Below the pieces are notes generated by a model that saw only the letters and a list, made by a program, of their open reading frames with translations, had not been told where the DNA came from and did not search any database. Positions 27,299-35,909 of a stretch of DNA of 64,000 bases are shown one piece after another (position 1 is the first letter of the stretch; each line of letters begins with the position of its first letter). The stretch is taken from NCBI GenBank assembly GCA_051657715.1, contig JBOFLF010000017.1, forward strand, positions 13,513 through 77,512, written 5' to 3'. The stretch is from JBOFBH01 sp051657715. Its GTDB lineage: Bacteria > Actinomycetota > Actinomycetes > Actinomycetales > Angustibacteraceae. The translations under genes and the position numbers were made by a program.

Positions 27299-29154
27299 GA
27301 CACGTCCACCTCCGCGACTTCAACGCGAAAACCGTCGTCGACGGCCGCTGGGACCGTGAACCAGAGAACGAGGTTGTCCGTCGTCACCGACTGGTCGAGT
27401 TGGAGGGTGGCAAGACCCGTGACCGAATCAGCGGATGCCAACACGTCCTGACCAAGCTGCTCACCGTCCACGGTCCGGAGTTGGACGGTAGACCCGGGCA
27501 CGGCCATCTGAACCGCTACCGCGGTGACCGTGCGCGGCTGGCCTAGCTCGAGCAGCAAACCAACACCCGACTTCAGGCCCCCGAACTGCTGGCTGCGGTA
27601 AGTGTCGGTCGTCCACGCAGTCGAGGGGTCGTCATCGAATGCCAGGCGAGCGCTCTCGTCCTTCTCTGAGCCGTCCCCTTCAGGATCGAGGCCGCGACCG
27701 GACAGCACCGGGATGCCCTGCGATGAGGGGACCGGGCGGGTGGTCGTTCGCTCGGTAGGAGTGAGCTGGGGGCTTGAGGCACTGGCCGTGGATCGGGTAG
27801 CAGGACGCGGCACGATGCCACCCAGGTCGCGCAGTCCGCAGTAAGCCAGCAGCGAGAGCACCCCGAGGAATCCGACAACGAGGCCGATCACGGTACGAGG
27901 TTGTCGCGGAGGGGGCTGCCGTCCGGTCTCCCACGAGGACCCGCCATCGGGTTCGTCGCTCCACTCGTCTTGCAACCATGGCCGAGAGTGTGCCGAGCTG
28001 GCTGTGCGTGCTGGCGCTATAGCAGGCACGTCACCCGGCACCCGACCCAGCACAGGATGACCTGAGGCATGGTGTGGATGAGCGTCAGCGGTGGGTTCGT
28101 CGGTGATCCATCGATCATCAATCGGTTGGGTGTGCGGGCTGGTGGAATGTGGATCGTCGACGCCTGGCCCAGCTGGAGTCGATGGTGCGCCGCTCGCCCC
28201 GATGCGGGCAGCACCTACGACCGGCATCGTCGAAGCTGTTGACGGCGGTGAAAGTGGTGCCGGCGCTGGTGGTGCTGGTGGCTGCCCGGCCGCTGCCACG
28301 GCCGGTGTGAACCAACCGGACGAACCGCCAGCGTTGACGGTCGGGTCTGCTGGCCCGCCGCTGTCGGAGCTGATCAAGGAGGCCACCCGATCAGCTGGCC
28401 AGGGAGTGATCTGACTGGCCAGTTCACCCGGCGTGCGGGGTGGCCCCGAGCCATCAAAAGTCCTGGCGCACAACGCGTCCAGATCTGCCGGAACCCCAGC
28501 TACCAGCTGGCTGGGCAGCACCGGCCGGCCAGCTGACCGGGGAGCTTGCGGAAGATCGCACGGACCACCCTGGCCACCGGGAAGCGGCCAGGTACCGGTG
28601 AGCGCACCGTACGCGAGAGCGACGACGTCGCGGGTGTCTAACGCGGTCGCGCGTTCACCGTCAAGGCCGTCCAACCCGGACTCCGGCCCGGCGAGGGCGG
28701 CGGCCACAGCCAGCTCGGTGACCCGGACCGCCCCGTCGTCCAGCAGGTACACGTGTGCCGGGGTCAGCTGCAGGTGGTGCAGCCCTCGGTACCTGGCGGC
28801 CTCAAGGGCCAGAGCGGTCTCGCCCACCATGATCCTGACCTGGTTGCTGGGCAGCGGACCGGCGTTGAGCCTGGTGGCGAGGTCAGGAGCGGTGATCCAC
28901 TCGTTCACGACGTACGTGAACTGCTGGTCTTGACCCACGTCCAAGACGCGGACGAGCCGAGGATCCTCAACTGAGGCGGCTTGCCGGGCTGCGTCGAGCA
29001 CGGCTTCCGCTCGCGGATGTCGACGAGACACCACCCGGACGAATACCAGCCGGTCCAACGTCTCGTCGTGCGCCTGCCATGTCGAGGACCCGACAACCTC
29101 ACCCAGGCGTCGCTGAAGCACGTAACGACCGCCCAGGGCGCTGCCTGGTCCCAC
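27295..29154 (-). CDS. Membrane-anchored pseudokinase with discoidin-like C-terminus (MurJ partner)
   Basis: A 619-residue protein. The N-terminal 260 residues follow the Ser/Thr kinase fold (LGGRYVLQRRLGEVVGSSTWQAHDETLDRLVFVRVV, interrupted here for length), but the catalytic HRD region reads HHLQLTPAHVYL and the DFG position VRVTELAV, so it should be inactive. A Pro/Ser-rich linker, a membrane helix (TVIGLVVGFLGVLSLLAYCG) and an extracytoplasmic beta domain (TYRSQQFGGLKSGVGLLLEL... VTAVAVQMAV) follow. In mycobacteria the same pseudokinase and C-terminal domain are fused to MurJ (MviN) and bind FhaA. Here it is a separate gene two genes downstream of murJ. Confidence 0.82.
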   Translation of the reverse strand: MGPGSALGGRYVLQRRLGEVVGSSTWQAHDETLDRLVFVRVVSRRHPRAEAVLDAARQAASVEDPRLVRVLDVGQDQQFTYVVNEWITAPDLATRLNAGPLPSNQVRIMVGETALALEAARYRGLHHLQLTPAHVYLLDDGAVRVTELAVAAALAGPESGLDGLDGERATALDTRDVVALAYGALTGTWPLPGGQGGPCDLPQAPRSAGRPVLPSQLVAGVPADLDALCARTFDGSGPPRTPGELASQITPWPADRVASLISSDSGGPADPTVNAGGSSGWFTPAVAAAGQPPAPPAPAPLSPPSTASTMPVVGAARIGASGAPSTPAGPGVDDPHSTSPHTQPIDDRWITDEPTADAHPHHASGHPVLGRVPGDVPAIAPARTASSAHSRPWLQDEWSDEPDGGSSWETGRQPPPRQPRTVIGLVVGFLGVLSLLAYCGLRDLGGIVPRPATRSTASASSPQLTPTERTTTRPVPSSQGIPVLSGRGLDPEGDGSEKDESARLAFDDDPSTAWTTDTYRSQQFGGLKSGVGLLLELGQPRTVTAVAVQMAVPGSTVQLRTVDGEQLGQDVLASADSVTGLATLQLDQSVTTDNLVLWFTVPAAVDDGFRVEVAEVDVS

Positions 29155-29303
29155 GTTGTCCAGGGCCGGCTCCCCTCAGCGGTGATGATGTGTCGACGAG
29201 CTGGAGCCATGGTACGGGCGGGCCGTCCGTACGTCCGGCGCTCCGTGTCGGATATGCAGAGTCACCTGGACGTCGGTCGACGTGCGCGGATTGCAGGAAC
29301 CGA

Positions 29304-30611
29304 TCACAGCAGCGACGGCCGGGCCGCCCCGATGATCGTCCCGTACCCCACCGGCCCGATCTTGACCACGCTGCCCGTTCGCGGTGCGTACAAGCTGAGC
29401 CCAGCCCCGACGTACATCCCGACATGGTGGATCGTGGCCGGGTTGTTCGTGTCCGAGGCGTAGAAGACCAGGTCGCCGGGTGCCAGCGCGGACAGCGGGA
29501 TGTGCGGCAGCCCGGCGTACTGGGCGCGAGAGTTGCGGGGGATCGCGAGGCCGGCCTGGGCGTACGACCACATCATCAGGCCAGAGCAGTCGAAGGACGA
29601 TGGGCCAGTCGCTCCCCAGACGTACGGCATGCCCAGTCGGGTAGCCGCCGCCTGGATCGCGGCCGCCGCGATTCCGTTGGGAGCCGCCACGGCTGGCAGC
29701 CGTTGGTCCCGAGCGGTGGCCCCCTCCAGGCCCCGGCCCTGAGCGTCCGTACGACCAGCGAGTGCCTCGGCGCCAGCGCTGAGCTGCTCGCCCATGCCAC
29801 CGATGCCGAGCTGGCGAGCACGATCAGCCGCCTCGCGTAGTGCCCTCTCCTGCTCCGCGCGACGTTCCTGCTCAGCTACCCGGAGCACGGTGGCATCGAC
29901 CGACGCGAGCAAGGCTTGACGTCGTTCCACGGTGTCCCGGACCGTGATCGCGGCCCGACCAGCCGCCTCCTGCCGGGCTACCACCTGGGCGCGGGTCAAC
30001 GCCGCACCCGAGGTCAAGCGCCGCTGCCACCGGACGGTCGCCAGCTGGGTGTCCACGGCCTCGGTATCGCCGCGTACCAACGACTGGACGATGTGCCACC
30101 GGGCGGCGACCTCCTCCAGGCTGGCGCTCTCCAAGAGGGTGGATGTCAGACCCAAGGGTCCACCGGACTGGTAGATGGCCCGCACCCGACTGGCCCCACG
30201 ATCGGCGGTGGAGCGAGCGCCCACCTGCAGATCCGTGAGCTGTTGCCGGGCCAGCACCTCGTCCACGGTGGCGTCCTGCACCGCTTGCTGAGCTTCGGCG
30301 TACCGCTCGACGGCCAGATCCTCCTGGAGCTCGAGCTTGTCCAGCTGCGCGCGAAGCTCGGCTGCTTGGCGACGCAGCTGCAACGGTGACGGCTCGGCGG
30401 ATGCCGGAGCCGCCGCCAGGACACCGCACGCGCATACGACGGCAAGACCGGATGCCATCGCTCGCAGCGCGCGGCCGGTTACGGTGCGGTGCACGGTGAC
30501 CGGGGTGTCGGCCTGATCGGCATCAGGGGAACAGCAGACCAGTGACCGCAGGTTGGAGCGCCAGGTCAACGAGCGCCAGGTCAACGAACGCCAGGTAGGG
30601 CGCCGGGTCAC
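29304..30611 (-). CDS. NlpC/P60 peptidoglycan hydrolase with coiled coil (RipA-like)
   Basis: A 435-residue secreted hydrolase. A signal sequence (ALRAMASGLAVVCACGVLAA, then APASA) is followed by a long coiled coil (LQLRRQAAELRAQLDKLEL and on, to about residue 300). The C-terminal NlpC/P60 domain has the catalytic Cys in FDCSGLMMW and His in HHVGMYVG. It would cleave D-Glu/m-DAP stem peptides at division. The annotated GTG 30611 overlaps the previous stop; a GTG near VHRTVTG, about 39 codons in, would give a more normal signal peptide. The extra N-terminus encodes a tandem repeat, WRSLTWRSLTWRS. Confidence 0.85.
   Translation of the reverse strand: MTRRPTWRSLTWRSLTWRSNLRSLVCCSPDADQADTPVTVHRTVTGRALRAMASGLAVVCACGVLAAAPASAEPSPLQLRRQAAELRAQLDKLELQEDLAVERYAEAQQAVQDATVDEVLARQQLTDLQVGARSTADRGASRVRAIYQSGGPLGLTSTLLESASLEEVAARWHIVQSLVRGDTEAVDTQLATVRWQRRLTSGAALTRAQVVARQEAAGRAAITVRDTVERRQALLASVDATVLRVAEQERRAEQERALREAADRARQLGIGGMGEQLSAGAEALAGRTDAQGRGLEGATARDQRLPAVAAPNGIAAAAIQAAATRLGMPYVWGATGPSSFDCSGLMMWSYAQAGLAIPRNSRAQYAGLPHIPLSALAPGDLVFYASDTNNPATIHHVGMYVGAGLSLYAPRTGSVVKIGPVGYGTIIGAARPSLL
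30558..30602 (-). repeat. 15-bp tandem repeat, three units
   Basis: The 15-mer GCGCCAGGTCAACGA occurs twice exactly (30558-30572, 30573-30587) and once more degenerately. It encodes TWRSL repeats at the extreme N-terminus of the NlpC/P60 ORF, upstream of the signal sequence. Confidence 0.75.
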
Positions 30612-31102
30612 GGTGTGGTGCTCCGTTCCGTGGCGGTGGCGTGAACCTCAGCCCACGAACGGATCGGCGCGATGTGCTTGATCACCAGGGTGCTGGCACG
30701 TCGACGGACGACGAGGTACGCGGTGCCGTCAGCGTCGAGGCGCAGAGACTGTGGATCTAGCTCGTTCGCGACGTTCTCGCGGGTGGCGGCCTCGGTGGCA
30801 CTGGCCAAGGCGGGGCGCGCGTCTTGCCCCTCCTGCCACATCTGGCTGGCGATCCGGGCGGCGATGACCGCGTCGTCCTGGACCGCCAGCTGGGCGGTAC
30901 CGATGGACACCGCATCGAAGCCGACGATCCCCACGACGATCATCGCCGTGAGCACTCGGGCGAACCACCCGACCACGATGTCGCCACCGTCAGATGCCGT
31001 CGCGGCACACGCGGCTGACAGATCGAGGCGGGACATGTCCTGGATGTCGACGGCCTGCTTCGACCGCTTGAGGAGATGCGGGAGACCAGCGTCCAGTCTC
31101 AC
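30608..31102 (-). CDS. Small single-pass membrane protein, TadE/Flp-like context unknown
   Basis: A 164-residue protein with one membrane helix (VVGWFARVLTAMIVVGIVGFDAVSIG) at about residues 43-68, followed by an extracytoplasmic segment with AVQDDAVIAARIASQMWQEG and LRLDADGTAYLVVRRRASTLVIKHI. I do not recognise a family with certainty; the pattern of a helix followed by an alanine-rich helix is TadE-like. It overlaps murJ upstream and the NlpC/P60 gene downstream by 4 bp each, so it is very likely part of the same envelope module. A shorter start at MSRLDLS, about 22 codons in, is possible. Confidence 0.6.
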   Translation of the reverse strand: MRLDAGLPHLLKRSKQAVDIQDMSRLDLSAACAATASDGGDIVVGWFARVLTAMIVVGIVGFDAVSIGTAQLAVQDDAVIAARIASQMWQEGQDARPALASATEAATRENVANELDPQSLRLDADGTAYLVVRRRASTLVIKHIAPIRSWAEVHATATERSTTP

Positions 31103-33039
31103 CCGGATGGTGGTCGCCGATGCCGAGAAGTCGAGCGCCGCGCCGGCTGAACGCGGGAGCCGATCCGGGAATCGGCCGCTGGGTCGACGTCGGGATCGGC
31201 ATGGTGGTCGACGGGGTCGACCAAGCCGAGATCGACCAGACCGGAACGACCTGGAGCCGGCGACACCACCTGGAGCACGGCGGACGGCGTAGGGTCCTCA
31301 AATCCTGACCAGGTGCTGGTGTCCGCCAGACCGGAATACTGGATTCCGCGGGGCGGACGAGACGGCGGCCCCGCTCGATGCCGCGGCCCGGTGCCGCGCC
31401 CACCAGAGCGGATGCCCACCGGTAACCGGGACAGCAGTGGAGCGGCCAGCTCCTCGACCTCGCTCACCCGCATCAGCCGGCAGCAGGCCAGGTACAGCAG
31501 TGTCACCACGACTCCGCCGACGACCAGACCGATCAGGTTCGCGGCCCGACCTGGATCGGTCACGCTGTGCACGAACCTGGACGTCAGCCGTCCGGCCACC
31601 ACGGCTGGGACGCCGGCGATGAGCAGCCGCAGGTAGGTACGGCGCACCCGAGCGCCGTCGATCCCGCCAAGCCGGCGGGCCAGTCCGAGCGCGGACAGCA
31701 CCGCGCCGAGCACATAGGCCACGGACATCCCAGCGCCGACACCGACCACGACATCACCGGGAGCCAGCCTGGCGCCGGCGAGGTAGCTGGTGAGCGCGAT
31801 GGTCCCGACGACCGGTATCTGCACGAGGAACGGGGTGCGGGCGTCGCCGTACGCGTAGTACACCCGCTGGAACAGATACTGGGCGCTGAACGGCGCCAGC
31901 CCGAGCATCATCGCCACCACGACGCTGGCGATCGCTTCGGTTTCCGCGGGTTCGTTGTTCCAGAACAGCACCCCGGTTAGATCGGACGCGAGGGCCGCGA
32001 CTACGGCGAGGGCGAGCACCGAGGCCACCGCGGTCAATCGCAGGCCCACCGACAGGTCCTGGCGCACAGCCGCACGGTCGTCGTCCTGCGCCGCTCGGCT
32101 CATCCGGGTGAACAGGGCGGTCACCAACGAGACGGTCACCAGGGAGTGCGGCAGGATGAACAACAGGAACCCCGGGCCGTAGGCGTTCTGGCCCGGTCCG
32201 CCGTCCGCGCTGGCGCCGTTCACCGTGCGGGCGGTCACGACGTAGCCCAGCTGCCCCAGCAAGGCGGCAGCGAAGGTCCACCCGGCCACCCGGCCGGCCG
32301 AGCCCAGACCAACCCCGCGAAGGCCGAGCCGCGGCCGATACCGGAAACCCGCTCGCCACAGCGGCCAGAGCAGGATCAGCGCCTGCGCGACCACCCCGAG
32401 CGTCGCACTCCCGGCCAGGACCGCCACCTGGCCGCTGGTCCAGCTGGATGGTGGGTGGACGCGAGTGCCGCGTTCGTATCCGCCGATCCACTGGAACATC
32501 ACCACCAGGCCAGCGATCCCGATGATGTTGTTCACCACCGGCGCCCACATGTAGGCGCCGAACCGGCCCTGGGCGTTAAGCACCTGCCCGAGCACGGTGT
32601 ACAGGCCGTAGAAGAACACCTGCGGCAGGCACCAGAAGGCGAACGCCACCGCCAACGCCCGGGTGTCGGCGTCCCACTTGGCCCCTGGACCGAACACCAC
32701 CGGCACCAGCGGCGCGCAGACCGTCACCAGAGCGGTCACGATTGCCATCCCGGCCAGCGCGAGCGTCAACAGGCGATCGAGGAATGCTTGACCACCGTCG
32801 GAATCGCGGCTGGCTCGCACGATCTGCGGCACCAGGATCGCGTTGAGCAGACCACCAGCGATGAGGTTGTAGATGTTGTTCGGGACCGTGTTCGCTGTCG
32901 CGAAAGTGTCAGCGGCCAAGGCGCCGCTGACACCCAGCAAGCCGACCATCATCATCGTGCGGACCAGTCCCAGCACCCGCGAGACGGCGGTGCCCGCGGC
33001 CATGATGCCGCTGGACCGCAGCAACGCTTGGTCGCTCAC
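31099..33039 (-). CDS. murJ: Lipid II flippase MurJ (MviN)
   Basis: A 646-residue polytopic MOP-superfamily flippase. The N-terminus is LLRSSGIMAAGTAVSRVLGL, with conserved motifs ANTVPNNIYNLIAGGLLNAI and, later, LFQRVYYAYGDARTPF. About 13-14 membrane helices end near residue 530. It moves lipid II across the membrane for peptidoglycan synthesis. GTG 33039 overlaps the stop of the DUF6049 gene (GTGA) and is preferred over the ORF limit 33156. The last 110 residues are a Pro/Arg-rich tail with no domain; the pseudokinase that is fused here in mycobacteria is encoded separately. Confidence 0.93.
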   Translation of the reverse strand: MSDQALLRSSGIMAAGTAVSRVLGLVRTMMMVGLLGVSGALAADTFATANTVPNNIYNLIAGGLLNAILVPQIVRASRDSDGGQAFLDRLLTLALAGMAIVTALVTVCAPLVPVVFGPGAKWDADTRALAVAFAFWCLPQVFFYGLYTVLGQVLNAQGRFGAYMWAPVVNNIIGIAGLVVMFQWIGGYERGTRVHPPSSWTSGQVAVLAGSATLGVVAQALILLWPLWRAGFRYRPRLGLRGVGLGSAGRVAGWTFAAALLGQLGYVVTARTVNGASADGGPGQNAYGPGFLLFILPHSLVTVSLVTALFTRMSRAAQDDDRAAVRQDLSVGLRLTAVASVLALAVVAALASDLTGVLFWNNEPAETEAIASVVVAMMLGLAPFSAQYLFQRVYYAYGDARTPFLVQIPVVGTIALTSYLAGARLAPGDVVVGVGAGMSVAYVLGAVLSALGLARRLGGIDGARVRRTYLRLLIAGVPAVVAGRLTSRFVHSVTDPGRAANLIGLVVGGVVVTLLYLACCRLMRVSEVEELAAPLLSRLPVGIRSGGRGTGPRHRAGPPSRPPRGIQYSGLADTSTWSGFEDPTPSAVLQVVSPAPGRSGLVDLGLVDPVDHHADPDVDPAADSRIGSRVQPARRSTSRHRRPPSG

Positions 33040-35264
33040 CGTGGACTTCCCCGCGATGCCACGTCGGTCGGCCGACGTCGGGGGCGGCGCACCGACCGGA
33101 CCACGCCGATCACCAGCACCAACCCGGCTAACCCGCCGCCCACCGCCAGCAACCACTCGTCGGTTGGTTGCACGCGAACGGGGATGTCCTGCGCCTGGCC
33201 GACCGGCCGCCCGGACGGCGCGATCAACTGGGCGCGCAGGACGACGTCGCCACCGGCCCGTGCCACCACCGGAACCTCCACCCCGACCCGGGTTCCCGGC
33301 TCCACCGTCCCCAGCGGCTCGGACACCCGACGCTGGACGACCAGGCGAGGGTTGGAGGCGGTGACCTCGAGCCGGGCACCCGTGATCGCCTGATCGAGGT
33401 CGTTGCTCACCGTCACCCGCACGTCACCGGAGTTCCGGAGGAATGTCAAGGTTGCCGGGAGCACCGCAACCTCACCGGTCAGCTGGCGAACCCGATCGCG
33501 TTGCCGTCGCTGCGCAGCGGTCAGTGCCGGTAGCCGGCTCCGCCACTGAGCTGACAGGAGCTCCAAGGTGTCGCGTAGCGGTTCCGCGGTGAGGGCGCCG
33601 GTGTTCGCGACGACCTCGTCGAGCCCGCTCACCTGGTCCCGGAGCTCCTGGACGAAGGTGACGTCAGGTGTGCGGACCCCGGTCAGCCAGCTGCTCTGAG
33701 CTGCCCGGCGGGTGAGATCGGAGGCGTCAGCTCGTGGAATCACCGTGTTGAGGACCGATCCCAGCCGAGTCGGCTGGATCCACGGCCGATCTTCGCTCCC
33801 GGCGACCATGGAGCGGAAGCTCGTTGGGTCAGGATCGGCCGTGCGCGGTAGCGCGACCACGTGCCGGCGGGGCAGCCCAGGGCGTTCCGTGGCGATGGCA
33901 GCGGTCTCCGCGAGCAGCCTGGTTCGGGCGGACGCGTCGTCCTGGCTCACTGCCGAGGCCAAGGTGGACAGCCCGGGGTCGGCTACCGCCCCGACGAGCC
34001 CCCCCGGCACTGTGGTGGTTCGAGCGTCCGGTGTGTAGTCGAGGATTTGCTCCAGGGGTCGGGTGTCTGCGTTCAGCAACACTGAGCGGAAACCCACGTT
34101 GCTGAGGGTGCGGAGCAGGCGGTCGGTCGCTGAGCCGTCCGCCGGCCACGCCAGATCCGTCCAGGGCACGAGGCCGAGCTCCGCCTCGACCACCTCCGCG
34201 CCGGTGGTACGAGTCTCGGCCAACAGCGTCCGGCCCCGAGAACCGGTGAGAGCCTGTAGGTCCGGATCGGCATACGGCAGGGCGACCACCTCATGCCGGG
34301 GTGCTTCGTCCCGGAGCCGGCGCAGGAAGTCCTGAACGACCAGCCGATCCGTCGCCTGCTGGGGTGGGGTGGTGCTGCTCGATGGTGCTGGTAGGGAACC
34401 GGTCGACACCTCAGTTGCCGAAACGCTGGAGGGGCCACGGGCCGAGCGCGTCTGAGTGGGACCGGACGAATCGGAGCCCGGGGCGCCCGGGCCAGTGCTA
34501 GGGGTGCCCGGGTTGTCGCCGTTCGTGACATCGTCGCCAGCGACTCGGCGCAATGCCAACAGAAGCTGAGGATCCACGGCCCACACCACCCCGGGGGTGC
34601 TGGCAGCGTCCAGCAGCCGGCTCAACCGGGAGTTAGGGCCGACCAGGTTCGCCATCTTGTCCGCTGACTGAGCCGGTGTCGCGGCTGGCTCCACGGTGGT
34701 CTCCGGTAACCCCACGAACGGCACCACCCAGCTGATCCGCTGGGCCTCATACCGCTTCTGCGCTGGTTGAGACTGCACGCTGGCCCGAGCCAGCGCCAGC
34801 TCGCCCCGCAGCCCTGACTGCTGGTCGGTGGCGGTCACCCCGACAGCGATGGGGTAGGCGCCGAACTCGGCCGCCGGCAAACCCATCGTGGCCGCTGGCA
34901 CGTCGACCGCGAAGCTGGCGCGTTGCCCGACAGGCAGCGCCCCGTCCAATTCCTGAGCTTGTCCGGCCGGGACGACGATCCGTTGACTCTGACCGTCCCA
35001 CCAGCTGGCCACCTCGGCTCGGGTGCCGAGACGGACAACGGAGGTCCGCAGCTGGACCTCGATCTCGGTCAACGTCGTGGTGCCGGTGTTGGCGATCGTC
35101 CCGCGCACTCGCACGGTCGAGCCGGCGACCACCAGGTCTGGTGCGACCGAGGTCACGGTGACCTGTACCGAGGGGAGCGCCACCGCTGGGCCTGCCGTCG
35201 CGACCGCGCCGATACCGCTGCCGAAGGCCAGCAGGAGAACCAGCAGCACCCGGTACGCCACCAT
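33036..35264 (-). CDS. DUF6049 family membrane-anchored secreted protein
   Basis: A 742-residue protein. A signal peptide (MVAYRVLLVLLLAFGSGIGA, cleavage near ALPS) leads to a beta-rich CARDB-like region (VTVTSVAPDLVVAGSTVRVR and GTIANTGTTTLTEIEVQL), a long central alpha/beta region, a second beta domain and a C-terminal helix (LLAVGGGLAGLVLVIGVV) with a basic tail. This is the DUF6049 protein that precedes murJ in Actinobacteria; its function is unknown. ATG 35264 is chosen because it starts the signal peptide; the frame runs to 35360. A Ser/Pro/Thr-rich insert sits near residues 260-310. Confidence 0.85.
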   Translation of the reverse strand: MVAYRVLLVLLLAFGSGIGAVATAGPAVALPSVQVTVTSVAPDLVVAGSTVRVRGTIANTGTTTLTEIEVQLRTSVVRLGTRAEVASWWDGQSQRIVVPAGQAQELDGALPVGQRASFAVDVPAATMGLPAAEFGAYPIAVGVTATDQQSGLRGELALARASVQSQPAQKRYEAQRISWVVPFVGLPETTVEPAATPAQSADKMANLVGPNSRLSRLLDAASTPGVVWAVDPQLLLALRRVAGDDVTNGDNPGTPSTGPGAPGSDSSGPTQTRSARGPSSVSATEVSTGSLPAPSSSTTPPQQATDRLVVQDFLRRLRDEAPRHEVVALPYADPDLQALTGSRGRTLLAETRTTGAEVVEAELGLVPWTDLAWPADGSATDRLLRTLSNVGFRSVLLNADTRPLEQILDYTPDARTTTVPGGLVGAVADPGLSTLASAVSQDDASARTRLLAETAAIATERPGLPRRHVVALPRTADPDPTSFRSMVAGSEDRPWIQPTRLGSVLNTVIPRADASDLTRRAAQSSWLTGVRTPDVTFVQELRDQVSGLDEVVANTGALTAEPLRDTLELLSAQWRSRLPALTAAQRRQRDRVRQLTGEVAVLPATLTFLRNSGDVRVTVSNDLDQAITGARLEVTASNPRLVVQRRVSEPLGTVEPGTRVGVEVPVVARAGGDVVLRAQLIAPSGRPVGQAQDIPVRVQPTDEWLLAVGGGLAGLVLVIGVVRSVRRPRRRPTDVASRGSPR

Positions 35265-35320
35265 GCCGTGATGCCTGGTGCGGGAGCGTCCACGCCAGTG
35301 CGCAGCGTGCCGCCGGCAGA

Positions 35321-35815
35321 TCACTGCCGGTCCGCTGGCCGCTGCCGGTCTGCTAGCCACTGGGCAGCGACTCCGGCGATTCGCCGTTCGTTGCGGAACG
35401 TCAAGCGTTCGTCCAGCTGGGTGACCGGCACCCAGGCGACGTCGATGGCCTCGGCGTCAGGGTCGTTTTCCGCGGTCAGGGTGCCGGCCACGCGCTCCAT
35501 AAGAAAGTGGTGCACGGTCTTGTGGATACGGCGATCCGGCACCGAGAACCAGTACTCGATAGTGCCGAGGTCTTGGACGATGCGCCCGGTCACCCCGGTC
35601 TCCTCGGCTACCTCTCGCACCGCGGCCTCGCGCAGCGTCTCGTCGTTTTCCAGGTGGCCCTTTGGCAAGCACCACTCGACCCGGCCAGCCCGATTGCGCC
35701 GGGCGATCAGCGCGGCCCTGGGTGTGTCGCGGAGCTCATCGATGACCAGGCCCCCCGCTGAGGTCTCCTGAACCTCGGGCAGCCTGCGTCGAGGCTGGGC
35801 TGCGGGTGTAGACAC
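35321..35815 (-). CDS. NUDIX hydrolase
   Basis: A 164-residue pyrophosphohydrolase with a complete Nudix box: GHLENDETLREAAVREVAEE followed by TGV (GX5EX7REUXEEXGU). It starts in the usual way with ETSAGGLVIDE. It resembles the actinobacterial NUDIX protein that lies between pcnA and the DUF6049-murJ genes in mycobacteria (MutT4-like context). The substrate is not deducible. It is divergent from the CCA-adding enzyme, with 94 bp between starts. Confidence 0.9.
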   Translation of the reverse strand: MSTPAAQPRRRLPEVQETSAGGLVIDELRDTPRAALIARRNRAGRVEWCLPKGHLENDETLREAAVREVAEETGVTGRIVQDLGTIEYWFSVPDRRIHKTVHHFLMERVAGTLTAENDPDAEAIDVAWVPVTQLDERLTFRNERRIAGVAAQWLADRQRPADRQ

Positions 35816-35909
35816 GGCGTCACTCTAACCAGCAGGTGTCGGCACCTGCGGTCGGCTCGATCCCGGCCCTCAGCGGATTCCCACGGCGGCTCGCCTACCC
35901 TTGGACCCC

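Noticed and set aside
35901..35909. TTG 35901 as pcnA start
   Set aside because: GTG 35910 is a better initiation codon nine bases downstream and nothing conserved is lost.
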